In this document: one piece after another, positions 1 to 12,311 of the stretch
Numbering within the stretch: the stretch's first letter is position 1
Layout: every line of letters starts with the position of its first letter
Assembly (NCBI RefSeq): GCF_003860405.1
Contig: NZ_CP034170.1
Location: 1,054,001 to 1,118,000 of the forward strand
Length of the DNA: 64,000 nucleotides
Source: Nakamurella antarctica
GTDB lineage: Bacteria; Actinomycetota; Actinomycetes; Mycobacteriales; Nakamurellaceae
Direction of reading: 5' to 3'
The notes under the pieces: generated by a model
Database searches by the model: none
What the model saw: only the letters and a program-made list of their open reading frames with translations
What the model was told of the DNA's origin: nothing
Translations under genes and position numbers: made by a program

Positions 1-782
1 TCTGACGCAGCAAATTCCGAGCTGTCCTCGTAGGACTTCGCCTTGGCCACACTAAAGATGATCAGCGCGTACACGGCCTTGGCAACGATGTCAGCCACCG
101 AGTAGCCCACCTGCTTTGACACCCAAGCGTCGCCGCCGCCAGCGTTGAACAGTGGCAGAACGTAGGCAATGGGGTACACGATCCAGCTGATGACCAACAG
201 GTAGCGAAGGCGGCTCAACGTGGTGCGCACTGATGCGGGCTGGCTTGTCAGCGACTTGCTGAGCTGAACGAACAAAATGTACAGGATGTAGGCGAACGGG
301 ATCATGGAGAGCAGGCCGAAGATGATGCGTAGCGAGTTCTCGCCGCTAATTTCGCCGGGGTAGCCGAGCGCGATCATCAAGGCAGCCGCAGGCACGAGGC
401 GCATCAGAAGACCGGACTGAACCTTCCGCGCGAGCGCCAACACCGCGATGAGTTCCACGAGCAGCAGTGGCACCGTCAAGAACCAGTCGACGTAGCGGTA
501 GCCCTCATTAAATCCAGTGCCCACGGCCTGCGTGTAGTCGCCGGTCCCCCCGACGGAGGTCGTCACGAAGGCTTCCTTGAAAGAGTCAAAGATGCGGAAG
601 TAGTGGTAGGCGGCGATCCCACAGACGATGATCGCCACGGTGATCGCTTGTCGGTAGCGGGGCAGGATCCGCGGTAGCGAGATCAGTAGAAACAATGCGG
701 TGAACAACTGCGACGCGATGACGAGCGACAGGAAGTTGTACACGGTGTCGTACTGACCGTGCGACAGGATGTCGGGAATCAC
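1..782 (-). CDS. Actinorhodopsin, light-driven proton pump (3' end cut by window)
   Basis: Seven-helix retinal protein that should pump protons outward across the membrane in light. I translated 260 residues from a GTG at 782 preceded by AAGGAGG at a 5-nt spacing; the gene runs off the left edge with probably only a few residues missing. By alignment to proteorhodopsin the key residues are all present: His60 (H75), Arg96 (R94), proton acceptor Asp99 (D97), Thr103, proton donor Glu110 (E108), Asp231 (D227) and Schiff-base Lys235 (K231). The spectral-tuning position (PR 105) is Leu107, which in that family goes with green absorption. The helix-C pattern RYVDWFLTVPLLLVE and helix-G ADIVAKAVY fit the actinorhodopsin/xanthorhodopsin side of the family. 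It is transcribed away from a MarR gene across a palindrome. No carotenoid or retinal synthesis gene is in the window. Confidence 0.93.
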   Translation of the reverse strand, partial: MIPDILSHGQYDTVYNFLSLVIASQLFTALFLLISLPRILPRYRQAITVAIIVCGIAAYHYFRIFDSFKEAFVTTSVGGTGDYTQAVGTGFNEGYRYVDWFLTVPLLLVELIAVLALARKVQSGLLMRLVPAAALMIALGYPGEISGENSLRIIFGLLSMIPFAYILYILFVQLSKSLTSQPASVRTTLSRLRYLLVISWIVYPIAYVLPLFNAGGGDAWVSKQVGYSVADIVAKAVYALIIFSVAKAKSYEDSSEFAAS

Positions 783-820
783 TGGATCCTCCTTGAACGG
801 ATGGGGAACTGCTGAGGGCT

Positions 821-841
821 GTAACTTAACTACTAAGTTAC
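821..841. promoter_or_regulatory. Perfect palindrome, candidate MarR operator
   Basis: GTAACTTA, 5 nt, TAAGTTAC: a perfect 8-bp inverted repeat, AT-rich against a GC-rich background, in the divergent gap between the rhodopsin and marR genes. MarR-family dimers typically bind such 16-22 bp palindromes near their own gene. It lies just downstream of the TTGACT box read toward the rhodopsin, so binding would be expected to block that promoter. The pairing with this MarR is inference. Confidence 0.6.
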
Positions 842-853
842 TTATAAAGTCAA
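821..853 (-). promoter_or_regulatory. Candidate rhodopsin promoter overlapping the operator
   Basis: On the minus strand TTGACT (853-848) is a good -35 box. The following 18 nt contain the left half of the palindrome, and a weak -10 (TTAAGT) lies in its distal half; TATAAG directly after the -35 box is an alternative AT-rich element. The exact -10 is uncertain. Confidence 0.4.
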
Positions 854-894
854 CAGTTTGTCACGGAGTGCGATGTAATCTGCTTCACCCCCGT

Positions 895-900
895 TAGACT
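895..900 (+). promoter_or_regulatory. Candidate -10 box for the marR gene
   Basis: TAGACT is a common actinobacterial -10 hexamer and lies 29 nt before the GTG start. No convincing -35 box is found 16-18 nt upstream, so this is a weak call. Confidence 0.3.
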
Positions 901-928
901 GGGTTTTCGCAAGGGACTGGAGGGCGCC

Positions 929-1516
929 GTGAGTACGCACACCGGGCTCTCCCATACCCTCGTCGGATTTCCAGGAGCGGCAGTCGAGTTCGTGAACGTC
1001 ATGCAGCGAAATCGCGAGCGAATCGGTCAAAATGCAGAGCTCTCGCCAAGTGAACTCCGAGCATTATTTCGGGTGGCTGCCGAGATCAGCGTGACACCGA
1101 AGGAACTGGCTCGGTATCTGGATATGACAACCGCTGCAGTGACGTTTATTTCGCGGCGCCTTGTGGATGCAGGGCTCCTGCACAGAGTGGACCACCCAAA
1201 CGACAGACGCAGTTTGTATCTTGAACTCACGCCGCAGGCGCACGAGATGATGGCCGAGGTCCACCGCGATTTTGTAGACCTGCTGGAGGCCGCGACGAGT
1301 GAGCTCAGTGCCGCGGAGCTCGATACGTTTACCTCAACATTGCAAATGGTCGCGCGTTCGATAGTTCGAATTAGCACCTCGCCTGGCTCCGCCGTTGCTG
1401 GAAACCTGAACGGTGCTGGAAACCTGAACGGTGCTGGAAACCTGAACGGTGCTGGAGACGAGAGTGGTGCCGGAAACCTGAATGGTGCTGGGTTAGTGAG
1501 CAGCACTCACCTGTGA
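929..1516 (+). CDS. MarR-family transcriptional regulator with repeat tail
   Basis: A 195-residue winged-helix regulator. The helix-turn-helix is in the middle (SVTPKELARYLDMTTAAVTFISRRL), followed by the MarR wing (HPNDRRSLYLELTPQA) and a C-terminal dimerisation helix; the core length is typical of MarR. The GTG start follows GGAGGG at a 4-nt spacing. Unusually, the last 35 or so residues are a Gly/Asn/Ala tail encoded by five 18-bp tandem repeats (GNLNGA units), not part of the fold. It is divergent from the actinorhodopsin gene with a perfect palindrome between, so it probably controls the rhodopsin and itself. The ligand is unknown. Confidence 0.88.
   Translation: MSTHTGLSHTLVGFPGAAVEFVNVMQRNRERIGQNAELSPSELRALFRVAAEISVTPKELARYLDMTTAAVTFISRRLVDAGLLHRVDHPNDRRSLYLELTPQAHEMMAEVHRDFVDLLEAATSELSAAELDTFTSTLQMVARSIVRISTSPGSAVAGNLNGAGNLNGAGNLNGAGDESGAGNLNGAGLVSSTHL
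1400..1489 (+). repeat. Five tandem 18-bp repeats inside marR
   Basis: Unit GGAAACCTGAACGGTGCT at 1400, 1418, 1436, 1454 and 1472. Copies 1 to 3 are identical, copy 4 is diverged and copy 5 has one change. Each unit encodes GNLNGA in frame, so copy-number change would alter tail length without breaking the protein. Confidence 0.95.
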
Positions 1517-1660
1517 TCTAGTTGCTCGACTCGGCGGCGGTGCGCCACTTCGCCGCTTCGCCGCTTGAGTAGAGCGGACTTGGATTCAGGAATCCCGCGG
1601 GAGGTCTACGCTAAGCCTGCGGTAGGAGAGTTCTTTTCGAGCCGGCAGGAGCGTCCAAGA

Positions 1661-2440
1661 GTGGGTTCGAAGTTTGAGATTCTCGCGTTTTCTGCGCAAC
1701 TGCCGCGCCTGGATCTGGCTTACCGCCCCCTCGGCACCGAGCAAGTCGCGCGCAGCACTGCGGAGCAGGTCTTCCCGGGAAGGATAGGCGCTGCGAAAGG
1801 CACCGTTTCGTTGATCCAAGCGTGTGCAGGAGTGCCAAACACGATCTGTGCAGGGACGTTCGGTGAAACATCGTTGATCGTGGGTACCGATGTCACGGAT
1901 TTAGTCGATCTGCCGGGATCTACTGCCGTGGTCGCGGGTGGCCGGTCTACCACCAGGTTAATGTCCAGCAGCATCGTTGATGCTGTGGCGCTGGAGGCAT
2001 GGGCTGCGGGCGGCGCCGTCATTCGAGAGCTTCTTCTTACCCCGGCAGCAGGCGTGGTTATCGACGAAGGCACACAGTCACACTTTGAGGCCCCGTTTTG
2101 GGCGGGAGAATACGGCTCCGATTGCGATCTCGAGGCCGAGCTACCTTTCAAGCTCAGTGACTTTGGCGCTGAAGCACTCCGAACCTACTTCGGATTCGCA
2201 ATCGGCGGGCCACCCCATAGTGACGATATTCCAGCTGATCAGATAATGGTGTACGCATTCACCCTCGCGCCGCAGCAAGCTGGGGCCACATTGTTGGGAG
2301 TGGCAGATCCCACGGAACTGGCCAGTGAAGATACAACTGCTCACCCGCGGATCGGCGACAGAGCCACCGCTGCTGAGACAGAGCCGCGGGCGCCGGGATG
2401 GTGGCGCCGGTTGCTTGCTACTTTCTTGGGGCAACGATAG
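1661..2440 (+). CDS. DUF6928-like conserved actinobacterial protein
   Basis: A 259-residue protein of unknown function. The layout follows my recollection of the DUF6928 family: an N-terminal M-G-[AS]-K start, a Y/F-PGR segment near residue 45, a central CAGTFG segment, and a C-terminal FWAGE followed by LPF and FGF motifs. I chose GTG 1661 because it gives the family-like MGSK start and has an AGGAG 9 nt upstream; the frame stays open to a TTG at 1565, which would add 32 residues. The C-terminus is Trp/Arg-rich (GWWRRLLATF). It sits between marR and ligA with no evident functional link to either. Confidence 0.65.
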   Translation: MGSKFEILAFSAQLPRLDLAYRPLGTEQVARSTAEQVFPGRIGAAKGTVSLIQACAGVPNTICAGTFGETSLIVGTDVTDLVDLPGSTAVVAGGRSTTRLMSSSIVDAVALEAWAAGGAVIRELLLTPAAGVVIDEGTQSHFEAPFWAGEYGSDCDLEAELPFKLSDFGAEALRTYFGFAIGGPPHSDDIPADQIMVYAFTLAPQQAGATLLGVADPTELASEDTTAHPRIGDRATAAETEPRAPGWWRRLLATFLGQR

Positions 2441-2452
2441 AAAACGTTGTAG

Positions 2453-4813
<2,361 letters not shown>

Positions 4814-5089
4814 ACGGGTCAGAAATTGTCGGCGCAGCGAGCTCGTCCCCGACAATGAAGGGTGTCAGCTGTTCGGCCCGCTCACCTCGAGTGACAAGGC
4901 ATCCCATCCCGGTGCCCGGTTCGACACCACTCCACGGCACAGACGATAGCTTGAGAGTCCGTAGACTTTGCGGGCGGCCCTGCCCTGCAGCCCGGGCTGG
5001 GCAGAGCTGCGTGTGAGTGGCACTCGTCCGGCCGTTGCCTACCGCTGTCAGCGTTAAAGATCTGACAGCTTCAATGAAGGAGTATCGCC
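4814..5089 (+). other. ligA-fmt intergenic region with two inverted repeats
   Basis: No credible gene or tRNA. It contains an 8-bp inverted repeat at 4825-4856 (ATTGTCGG, 16-nt loop), possibly the ligA transcript end though without a U-tract, and a second at 5044-5069 just before the fmt ribosome-binding site. The usual actinobacterial neighbour def (peptide deformylase) is absent here. Confidence 0.6.
5044..5069 (+). promoter_or_regulatory. Inverted repeat upstream of fmt
   Basis: GCTGTCAG, 10 nt, CTGACAGC: perfect 8-bp arms ending 8 nt before the Shine-Dalgarno (GAAGGAG from 5076) of fmt. It could be an RNA hairpin near the ribosome site or a DNA operator; the sequence alone cannot decide. 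Confidence 0.45.
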
Positions 5090-6085
5090 CTGCGCATCAT
5101 CTTCGCCGGAACTCCCGAGGCAGCGGTACCTGCGCTGCTCGCGCTGATGAGCTCCGCGCACCAGGTGATCGCGGTGGTGACGCGTCCGCCGGCTCGGTCT
5201 GGCCGCGGAAGGACTCTCATCCAGAGCCCGGTCGCCGCTGCTGCCGAGGAACTCAATCTTCCTATCCTCACCCCGACATCTGCGAGCGACCCTGAGTTCC
5301 TCGCGCAATTAGTCGCGCTAGCGCCTGACGCGGCCGCAATTGTGGCCTATGGAGCACTTCTCCCGCCGGCGATTTTGACAGTACCCACTCACGGGTGGAT
5401 CAACCTGCACTTCTCGTTGCTGCCCGCATGGCGCGGCGCCGCGCCGGTGTACGCAGCGATTCGCTACGGCGACGAATTGACGGGAGCCACGACGTTTCGA
5501 CTCGAAGCTGGATTGGATACTGGTCCGGTGTTTGGCACTGTGATCGAGTCAATTCATCCGTCGGACACCGCCGGCGCTCTTCTCGATCGGATCGCGGTAT
5601 CCGGGGCGCAGTTGCTGGTACACACCCTGGACGGAATCGACAACAATTCGTTGGTTCCGGTTCCGCAACCGTTCGATGGCGTAAGCCACGTGGGCAAAGT
5701 GAGCGTCGCCGATGCTGAGATCGACTGGTGTGTTCCCGCTTTTGCGATAGAGCGATTGATTCGCGCACTCACTCCGGAGCCCGGCGCGTGGACTACTTTC
5801 CGCGGGCAACGGCTGGGAGTTGGGACGGCCCAGGTCCTCGATGGATCGGCCCCGGAATTACGCCCCGGCGAGCTGCAGATCTCCAAACGAGAAGTGCTGG
5901 TAGGCAGCAGTTCTGGCGTTTTAAGACTCGGTTTCGTTCAGCCTCAGGGTAAGAACGTGATGGGTGCGGCGGATTGGGCGCGAGGCGTCCGGCCACGCGA
6001 AGGCGAAGCCTTCGCGTCTGTTCAAGAAAAGATAGCCATGAGGAATGAGACCATCGAGTCCAACGAGATCAACGAGGCGAACTAA
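5090..6085 (+). CDS. fmt: Methionyl-tRNA formyltransferase, apparent CTG start
   Basis: Formylates initiator Met-tRNA using 10-formyl-tetrahydrofolate. The family begins M-R-[IL]-[IV]-F-A-G-T-P; here the frame reads RIIFAGTPEAAVP from 5093, preceded by CTG at 5090. An in-frame TGA lies at 5075 and no ATG, GTG or TTG occurs between, while AAGGAG sits 7 nt before the CTG. The first ATG (5147) would remove the first Rossmann strand and is unlikely. The catalytic region NLHFSLLPAWRGAAP with a downstream LDTGP holds the expected Asn, His and Asp; the C-terminal OB-like domain is complete. Length 331 residues, as usual. The stop overlaps the rsmB start by one base. Confidence 0.92.
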   Translation: MRIIFAGTPEAAVPALLALMSSAHQVIAVVTRPPARSGRGRTLIQSPVAAAAEELNLPILTPTSASDPEFLAQLVALAPDAAAIVAYGALLPPAILTVPTHGWINLHFSLLPAWRGAAPVYAAIRYGDELTGATTFRLEAGLDTGPVFGTVIESIHPSDTAGALLDRIAVSGAQLLVHTLDGIDNNSLVPVPQPFDGVSHVGKVSVADAEIDWCVPAFAIERLIRALTPEPGAWTTFRGQRLGVGTAQVLDGSAPELRPGELQISKREVLVGSSSGVLRLGFVQPQGKNVMGAADWARGVRPREGEAFASVQEKIAMRNETIESNEINEAN

Positions 6086-7497
6086 TGAGCAGACCCATCG
6101 GTCCGGCCCGTAAGGGAAGTACTCGGCCTCCGCAGCGGCCCAGCACCCAGCAGCCACCGACTCCAGACCCCGCACGGCAAGCCGCCCTCGATCTCCTCAG
6201 GGCTGTGCGCGAAGACGGGGCCTATGCCAATCTCGCGCTACCGAAGATCTTAAATGATCGGCGAATCTACGGCAGGGACGCAGGCCTGGCAACTGAACTT
6301 GCCTACGGGACCTGCCGGGCCATGGGACTGCTGGATGCCATCCTCGCGCAAGGTTCGGGGCGGCCGCTCGCCGAGTTGGATGGCGCCGTACATGATGCGT
6401 TGCGATTGGGCGCCTATCAACTCCTTCGGACGAGAATACCTGCGCACGCTGCAGTGTCGGCGACGGTGAACTTGGTTCGCACTGGGCCGAAACCTGGGGC
6501 AGCCGGATTTGTGAATGCGGTACTGCGTCGCGTCAGCGAGCGCGAAGAGGGGGAGTGGGTGGATTTGCTGGCGCCACCTATCGCGACCGACCCGATCGGC
6601 CATTACGCGATGCAAACCGCGCACCCCAGATGGATAGCAGAGGCGATCAATGACGCCCTCGGTGCTGAATCTGACGAGTTGCTCGAGGCGCTGACCGCCG
6701 ACGACCAGCGACCTCAAGTTCACTTGGTGGCAAGGCCCGGGCGGATCAGTGTGGCTGACCTCGTCATAGAATCTGTCGGCGAACTCGCGCGGTATTCCCC
6801 GTACGGGGTGTACTTGCCAGACGGCGACCCCGGCCGGTTGCGAGCTGTGGCGACAGGCTTGGCCGGCGTCCAAGACGAAGGATCCCAGCTGGTGGCGCTT
6901 GCGCTCATCAACGCGGAAATTGAAGGCCCGGATAGTCGCTGGCTGGATCTGGCAGCCGGTCCCGGGGGCAAGGCGGCAGTGATCGGTGCGCTCGCTGCGG
7001 AGCGGGGCGCACAGGTGGACGCGATAGAGATCACCCCGCACCGGGCGGAATTGGTGCGGCAGGCGGTAGCCGGCCTCCCCGTGAAAGTTCACGTGGCGGA
7101 CGGTCGCTCGACGACGTTGCCGCCCGAGACCTATGACCGTGTATTGCTTGATGCACCGTGCACAGGGTTGGGCGCGCTGCGACGCCGGCCCGAAGCAAGG
7201 TGGCGTCGCTCACCCGCATCGGTGGCCGAACTGGTGGAGCTGCAGACGGAACTACTGATCTCCGCGGCAGCCCTCGTCCGTCCCGGTGGCTTGATCGGAT
7301 ACGTCACCTGCTCACCGCATTTGGCGGAAACCGCGGATATCGTCGCAGCTAGGCCTGCAGGACTCGACCTTGTCGACGCCCGACCTTACCTGCCGGGTGT
7401 GCCCAAACTGGGTGCTGGACCGACTGTTCAACTGTGGCCACATCGACAGGGAACGGACGCCATGTTCTTGGCGATCATGCGTAAGTCTGTCCGCTGA
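6085..7497 (+). CDS. rsmB: 16S rRNA m5C967 methyltransferase RsmB (Sun/Fmu)
   Basis: SAM-dependent rRNA cytosine-5 methyltransferase, 470 residues. A Pro/Gln-rich start is followed by an N-terminal NusB-like helical domain (about 30-170) and a Rossmann methyltransferase domain with the SAM motif LDLAAGPGGKA. The two cysteines of the mechanism are in DAPCTG and YVTCSPH. The ATG overlaps the fmt stop codon, so the two genes are probably translationally coupled; both act on the translation apparatus. Confidence 0.95.
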   Translation: MSRPIGPARKGSTRPPQRPSTQQPPTPDPARQAALDLLRAVREDGAYANLALPKILNDRRIYGRDAGLATELAYGTCRAMGLLDAILAQGSGRPLAELDGAVHDALRLGAYQLLRTRIPAHAAVSATVNLVRTGPKPGAAGFVNAVLRRVSEREEGEWVDLLAPPIATDPIGHYAMQTAHPRWIAEAINDALGAESDELLEALTADDQRPQVHLVARPGRISVADLVIESVGELARYSPYGVYLPDGDPGRLRAVATGLAGVQDEGSQLVALALINAEIEGPDSRWLDLAAGPGGKAAVIGALAAERGAQVDAIEITPHRAELVRQAVAGLPVKVHVADGRSTTLPPETYDRVLLDAPCTGLGALRRRPEARWRRSPASVAELVELQTELLISAAALVRPGGLIGYVTCSPHLAETADIVAARPAGLDLVDARPYLPGVPKLGAGPTVQLWPHRQGTDAMFLAIMRKSVR

Positions 7498-7533
7498 TCA
7501 TCCGGGCAGACCGAGGGGACGAACTAGGCTGGC

Positions 7534-8208
7534 ATGGTGAGTAAAAATGTGCTGATTGCCCCCTCCATCCTGTCGGCTGACTTCGCCAAACTCGGCGTGG
7601 AAGCAGAGTCGGTGCGGGGGGCCGATTGGCTGCATGTGGACGTGATGGACAACCATTTCGTGCCTAACCTGACGCTGGGATTACCGGTAGTGAAGTCTCT
7701 GCTCGCCGCCACGGATATCCCATTGGACTGTCACCTCATGATCGATGATCCGGATCGCTGGGCTCCGGCCTACGCCGAGGCCGGAGCGTACAACGTCACC
7801 TTTCACGCGGAAGCGGCGTCGAATGCGGTTGCCACTGCGAAAAACCTTCGAGCAGCGGGCGCGAAGGCGGGCCTTGCTCTGAAGCCGGGGACATCCCTGG
7901 CGGACTGGGCTGAAATTTTGCCCCATTTCGACACGCTTTTGGTGATGACAGTGGAACCGGGCTTCGGCGGCCAGTCTTTTATTTCTGAAATGGTGCCCAA
8001 AATTGCGTTGGCGCGGCACTTGGTGGATACCGGGCACCTCACAATCGTGGTCCAGGTCGACGGGGGTATCGCGGCACACACCATCGAGGCCGCAGCAGAG
8101 GCGGGTGCTGATTGCTTTGTCGCCGGCTCCGCGGTATTCGGCGCCCAGAACCCGGCGCTAGCGGTGGCCCAACTGCGCCAGATTGCCCAGGCTGCCAAGA
8201 TTCCTTAA
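7534..8208 (+). CDS. rpe: Ribulose-phosphate 3-epimerase
   Basis: Interconverts ribulose-5-phosphate and xylulose-5-phosphate in the pentose phosphate pathway. A 224-residue TIM barrel with family motifs [29 protein letters not shown], and the phosphate-binding loop [10 protein letters not shown]; metal-binding His and Asp are present. Ribulose-5-phosphate is also the substrate of RibB, whose gene lies just downstream. Start at ATG 7534; GTG 7537 is also possible. Confidence 0.96.
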   Translation: MVSKNVLIAPSILSADFAKLGVEAESVRGADWLHVDVMDNHFVPNLTLGLPVVKSLLAATDIPLDCHLMIDDPDRWAPAYAEAGAYNVTFHAEAASNAVATAKNLRAAGAKAGLALKPGTSLADWAEILPHFDTLLVMTVEPGFGGQSFISEMVPKIALARHLVDTGHLTIVVQVDGGIAAHTIEAAAEAGADCFVAGSAVFGAQNPALAVAQLRQIAQAAKIP

Positions 8209-8337
8209 GTTTTGGATCTCCGTGAGTATTCGACCTAGCCGCACTGAAGTAGTCGGAATTGACGGGCGCACCGAGGCCAGCCACGAACAAATAACGAAAA
8301 CACCATCAGAGCAGACAGCACCGAGGAAGGCACAGCG

Positions 8338-9011
8338 ATGTTCACGGGAATCGTCGAAGAACGTGGCGAAATCATTGCACTGGCAGTTGCCGCCGACGGC
8401 AAGGATGCACGGATCACCGTGCGCGGCCCGCTGGTGACAACCGATGCGGGACACGGGGACTCCATCGCGGTGTCCGGTGTGTGCCTCACGGTGGTGGATC
8501 AGTCCGAAGGTACCTTCACCGCTGACGTAATGGCGGAGACACTGATCCGGACCACAGTCGGAGCTCTGAAAGCGGGCGATTTCGTGAACCTGGAGCGATC
8601 GGTTACTGCAGCGACCAGGCTTGGCGGGCACGTCGTGCAAGGCCACGTCGATGGCATCGGGCAGATCATGTCTCATGTTCACTTCGAGGCCTATGACGAA
8701 ATCCGGATTAGCGTTCCGGTGGCGCTCGGCAAATATATTGCGAGCAAAGGATCGATCGCGGTGGACGGGATTTCGCTCACGGTCATTGATGTCGCGGACA
8801 CCGCACGCGGATCCGAGTTCACGGTTGGCATCATCCCGGAAACACGAGAGGCTACTACTCTGGGACGTCATGGGGTGGCGGCGCTGGTCAATATTGAGGT
8901 TGATGTGATGGCCAAGTATGTCGAGCGCTTATTGACCGCCCATCCTGGGCTCGCTGAGCCGCTAGTCGCGTCGGTCGTCGACGAGGACGTACACAGAAAC
9001 CAGACCACATC

Positions 9012-9015
<4 letters not shown>
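8338..9015 (+). CDS. ribE: Riboflavin synthase alpha chain
   Basis: Dismutates two 6,7-dimethyl-8-ribityllumazine molecules to riboflavin. A 225-residue protein of two repeated lumazine-binding barrels: [12 protein letters not shown] with [11 protein letters not shown] in the first, and [11 protein letters not shown] with [11 protein letters not shown] in the second. The stop overlaps the ribBA start by 4 nt. In many actinobacteria ribD lies between rpe and this gene; here the 129-nt gap has no room for it and shows no FMN riboswitch. Confidence 0.96.
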
Positions 9016-10852
<1,837 letters not shown>

Positions 10853-10854
10853 TA

Positions 10855-11442
10855 ATGACTACGACAAACAACCCCGTACTACTGACCGTACGGCCCCGCA
10901 AAATCACCTACTTTGCAGGTGTAGGCGCTGCGATCGTCGTCGCTGTCACCGCTGTGGTTGGTGTGACGCTACGGTCGGACACCACCGGCGTCTATTTCCG
11001 TACTGCGGACGCGGTTTCCATGATCGTGTTGGGATTACTGTTCGCCGGCGGGATGATGCTGGTCGCTAGGCCCCGTTTGCGGGTGTACGCCGATGTCGTC
11101 AAAGTCCGAAATATTTTTGGTGAGAAAACCATTGAATGGCCGTTGATTCACCGGGTGGCTTTCCCCGAGGGGTCGCAGTACTCGCAACTGGAGCTCGCCG
11201 ACGACGAGATGGTGGCCGTCATGGCGATTCAAGCAATGGATAAGGAGCGAGCAGTCGCAGCGCTTCAACAGTTCCGCGCACTCTTTAAACAATATGGCTC
11301 GCCGCCGCCGGTGGTTTCTCCTGAGGCAGCCGCACGAAGAGTGGCAGCGCCAGACCCCCACCGGCCGCTCGGTCGACTGGAGCAAATTGACCTGCAACGG
11401 GCTGCCGAGGGAAAGACTAAGAAGCGATTCGGTGGTCGCTGA
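10855..11442 (+). CDS. PH-domain membrane protein (Rv1417-like)
   Basis: 195 residues: two membrane helices (about 18-40 and 57-75) followed by a bacterial PH-like domain (LRVYADVVKVRNIFGEKTIEWPLIHRVAFPEG) and a basic tail ending KKRFGGR. This family follows ribH in many actinobacteria (Rv1417 after ribH in M. tuberculosis), so the position supports the call; the function is unknown. It starts 2 nt after ribH and is probably the last gene of the riboflavin operon. Confidence 0.82.
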   Translation: MTTTNNPVLLTVRPRKITYFAGVGAAIVVAVTAVVGVTLRSDTTGVYFRTADAVSMIVLGLLFAGGMMLVARPRLRVYADVVKVRNIFGEKTIEWPLIHRVAFPEGSQYSQLELADDEMVAVMAIQAMDKERAVAALQQFRALFKQYGSPPPVVSPEAAARRVAAPDPHRPLGRLEQIDLQRAAEGKTKKRFGGR

Positions 11443-11512
11443 TGTGGCAGCTGTCAGAGCCGCTCCCGGTGTGACCCGCTGAGCGCCGATCCGTCTACAA
11501 CGCCCTGCGCGT

Positions 11513-11974
11513 TTAGCGTCGGCGTGTCTCGCCGGGCCCGGATCCGGGCTCGTCTGGGTAGAGCGAGTACTCGCGAAACGCGCCTTGAAGCCCCGCTAGT
11601 CCATCCCGGAAGGCCGCAGCGTGTGGCCCCAGGTCTGGTGCTGCTGCATTGACCAAACCGGCAAGAGCGGTAATGAGATGCCGGGCCTCGTCCAAATCCC
11701 GATGAGCAGGATTGTCGGGGTCTGGAGAAGAAAGTCCTAACTGTTCTGCAGCTGCGCTCATCAACATCACAGCAGCCCGCGAAATTACCTCCACTGCTTG
11801 AATATCGGCAAGGTCGCGAACGTCGCCGCGGTGGCTGTGATCAAGAGGGATCCGCCCGGGTCCGTCAGCTGGAGCACGAAGGCCAACTTCACGGTCCGAT
11901 CCACGATGCGGATCGATGGGGTCAAGAGCGGCAGGGGTCGGATGTTCGGAGGGGATTCGTTCTTCAGGAGTCAC
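11513..11974 (-). CDS. DUF1844 family protein
   Basis: A small conserved protein next to infC in actinobacteria. The core VEVISRAAVMLMSAAAEQLGL followed by DLDEARHLITALAGLVNAAAPDLG is the DUF1844 signature; the N-terminal 50 residues are Pro/Asp/Arg-rich and poorly conserved, and the tail is charged (GPGETRRR). The start is uncertain: GTG 11974 gives 153 residues and GTG 12001 gives 162. It is divergent from the infC operon. Function unknown. Confidence 0.8.
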   Translation of the reverse strand: MTPEERIPSEHPTPAALDPIDPHRGSDREVGLRAPADGPGRIPLDHSHRGDVRDLADIQAVEVISRAAVMLMSAAAEQLGLSSPDPDNPAHRDLDEARHLITALAGLVNAAAPDLGPHAAAFRDGLAGLQGAFREYSLYPDEPGSGPGETRRR

Positions 11975-12059
11975 GTGTAGTAGCCTTGCAGGTGCGACCA
12001 CTCTGAGGGAAACCGAAGAGCAAGCAAGTGGAGTCCGACTCCCACCCGAAGCTGCTCAC

Positions 12060-12311
12060 GCGGCCGGGTACGGTCCTGCAGCTTCACTGCTTTTCTGCTT
12101 GTCGCCAAGCAGGGTGCTGGCTGCGGTGCGCGTCCGCCTTTGAGGCGTTCGCCGATCGCGCGCTCGGATCCCGTTGCCAAGGCAGCGGGATTTTTTGTTG
12201 TTGAAGGGCAGTACAAGTACAGATGAACGAGAAGGCCCTGGCAGGGTCCAATCGGTCTTGAACCCGGCACGCAAGTGCTGGCAACTAACACACAGTCTTC
12301 AGGAGGACTCA
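12060..12311 (+). promoter_or_regulatory. Structured infC leader region
   Basis: No gene expected. Contains a hairpin at 12095-12112 (CTGCTTG, TCGC, CAAGCAG), a small CGCCT/AGGCG hairpin near 12136-12150, the strong terminator at 12168-12196, and AGGAGG (12301-12306) before the infC start. A long leader with a terminator upstream of infC is the usual setting for attenuation of the IF3-L35-L20 operon; the regulator is not known here. Confidence 0.5.
12168..12196 (+). terminator. Attenuator-like intrinsic terminator in infC leader
   Basis: ATCCCGTTGCC pairs with GGCAGCGGGAT (11 bp including one G-U) and is followed by a run of T from 12191. It lies about 120 nt before the infC start codon. Placed here it would end transcripts before infC unless an alternative structure forms, so it is a good attenuator candidate; otherwise it ends an unseen short leader RNA. 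Confidence 0.7.

Noticed and set aside
1720-2151. Minus-strand 143-codon frame over the DUF6928-like gene
   Set aside because: Antisense shadow of a gene whose own frame matches a recognised family pattern.
8209-8337. FMN riboswitch before ribE
   Set aside because: The conserved FMN-element segments (AGGGGC, GGUGAAAUUCC-like core) are not present.
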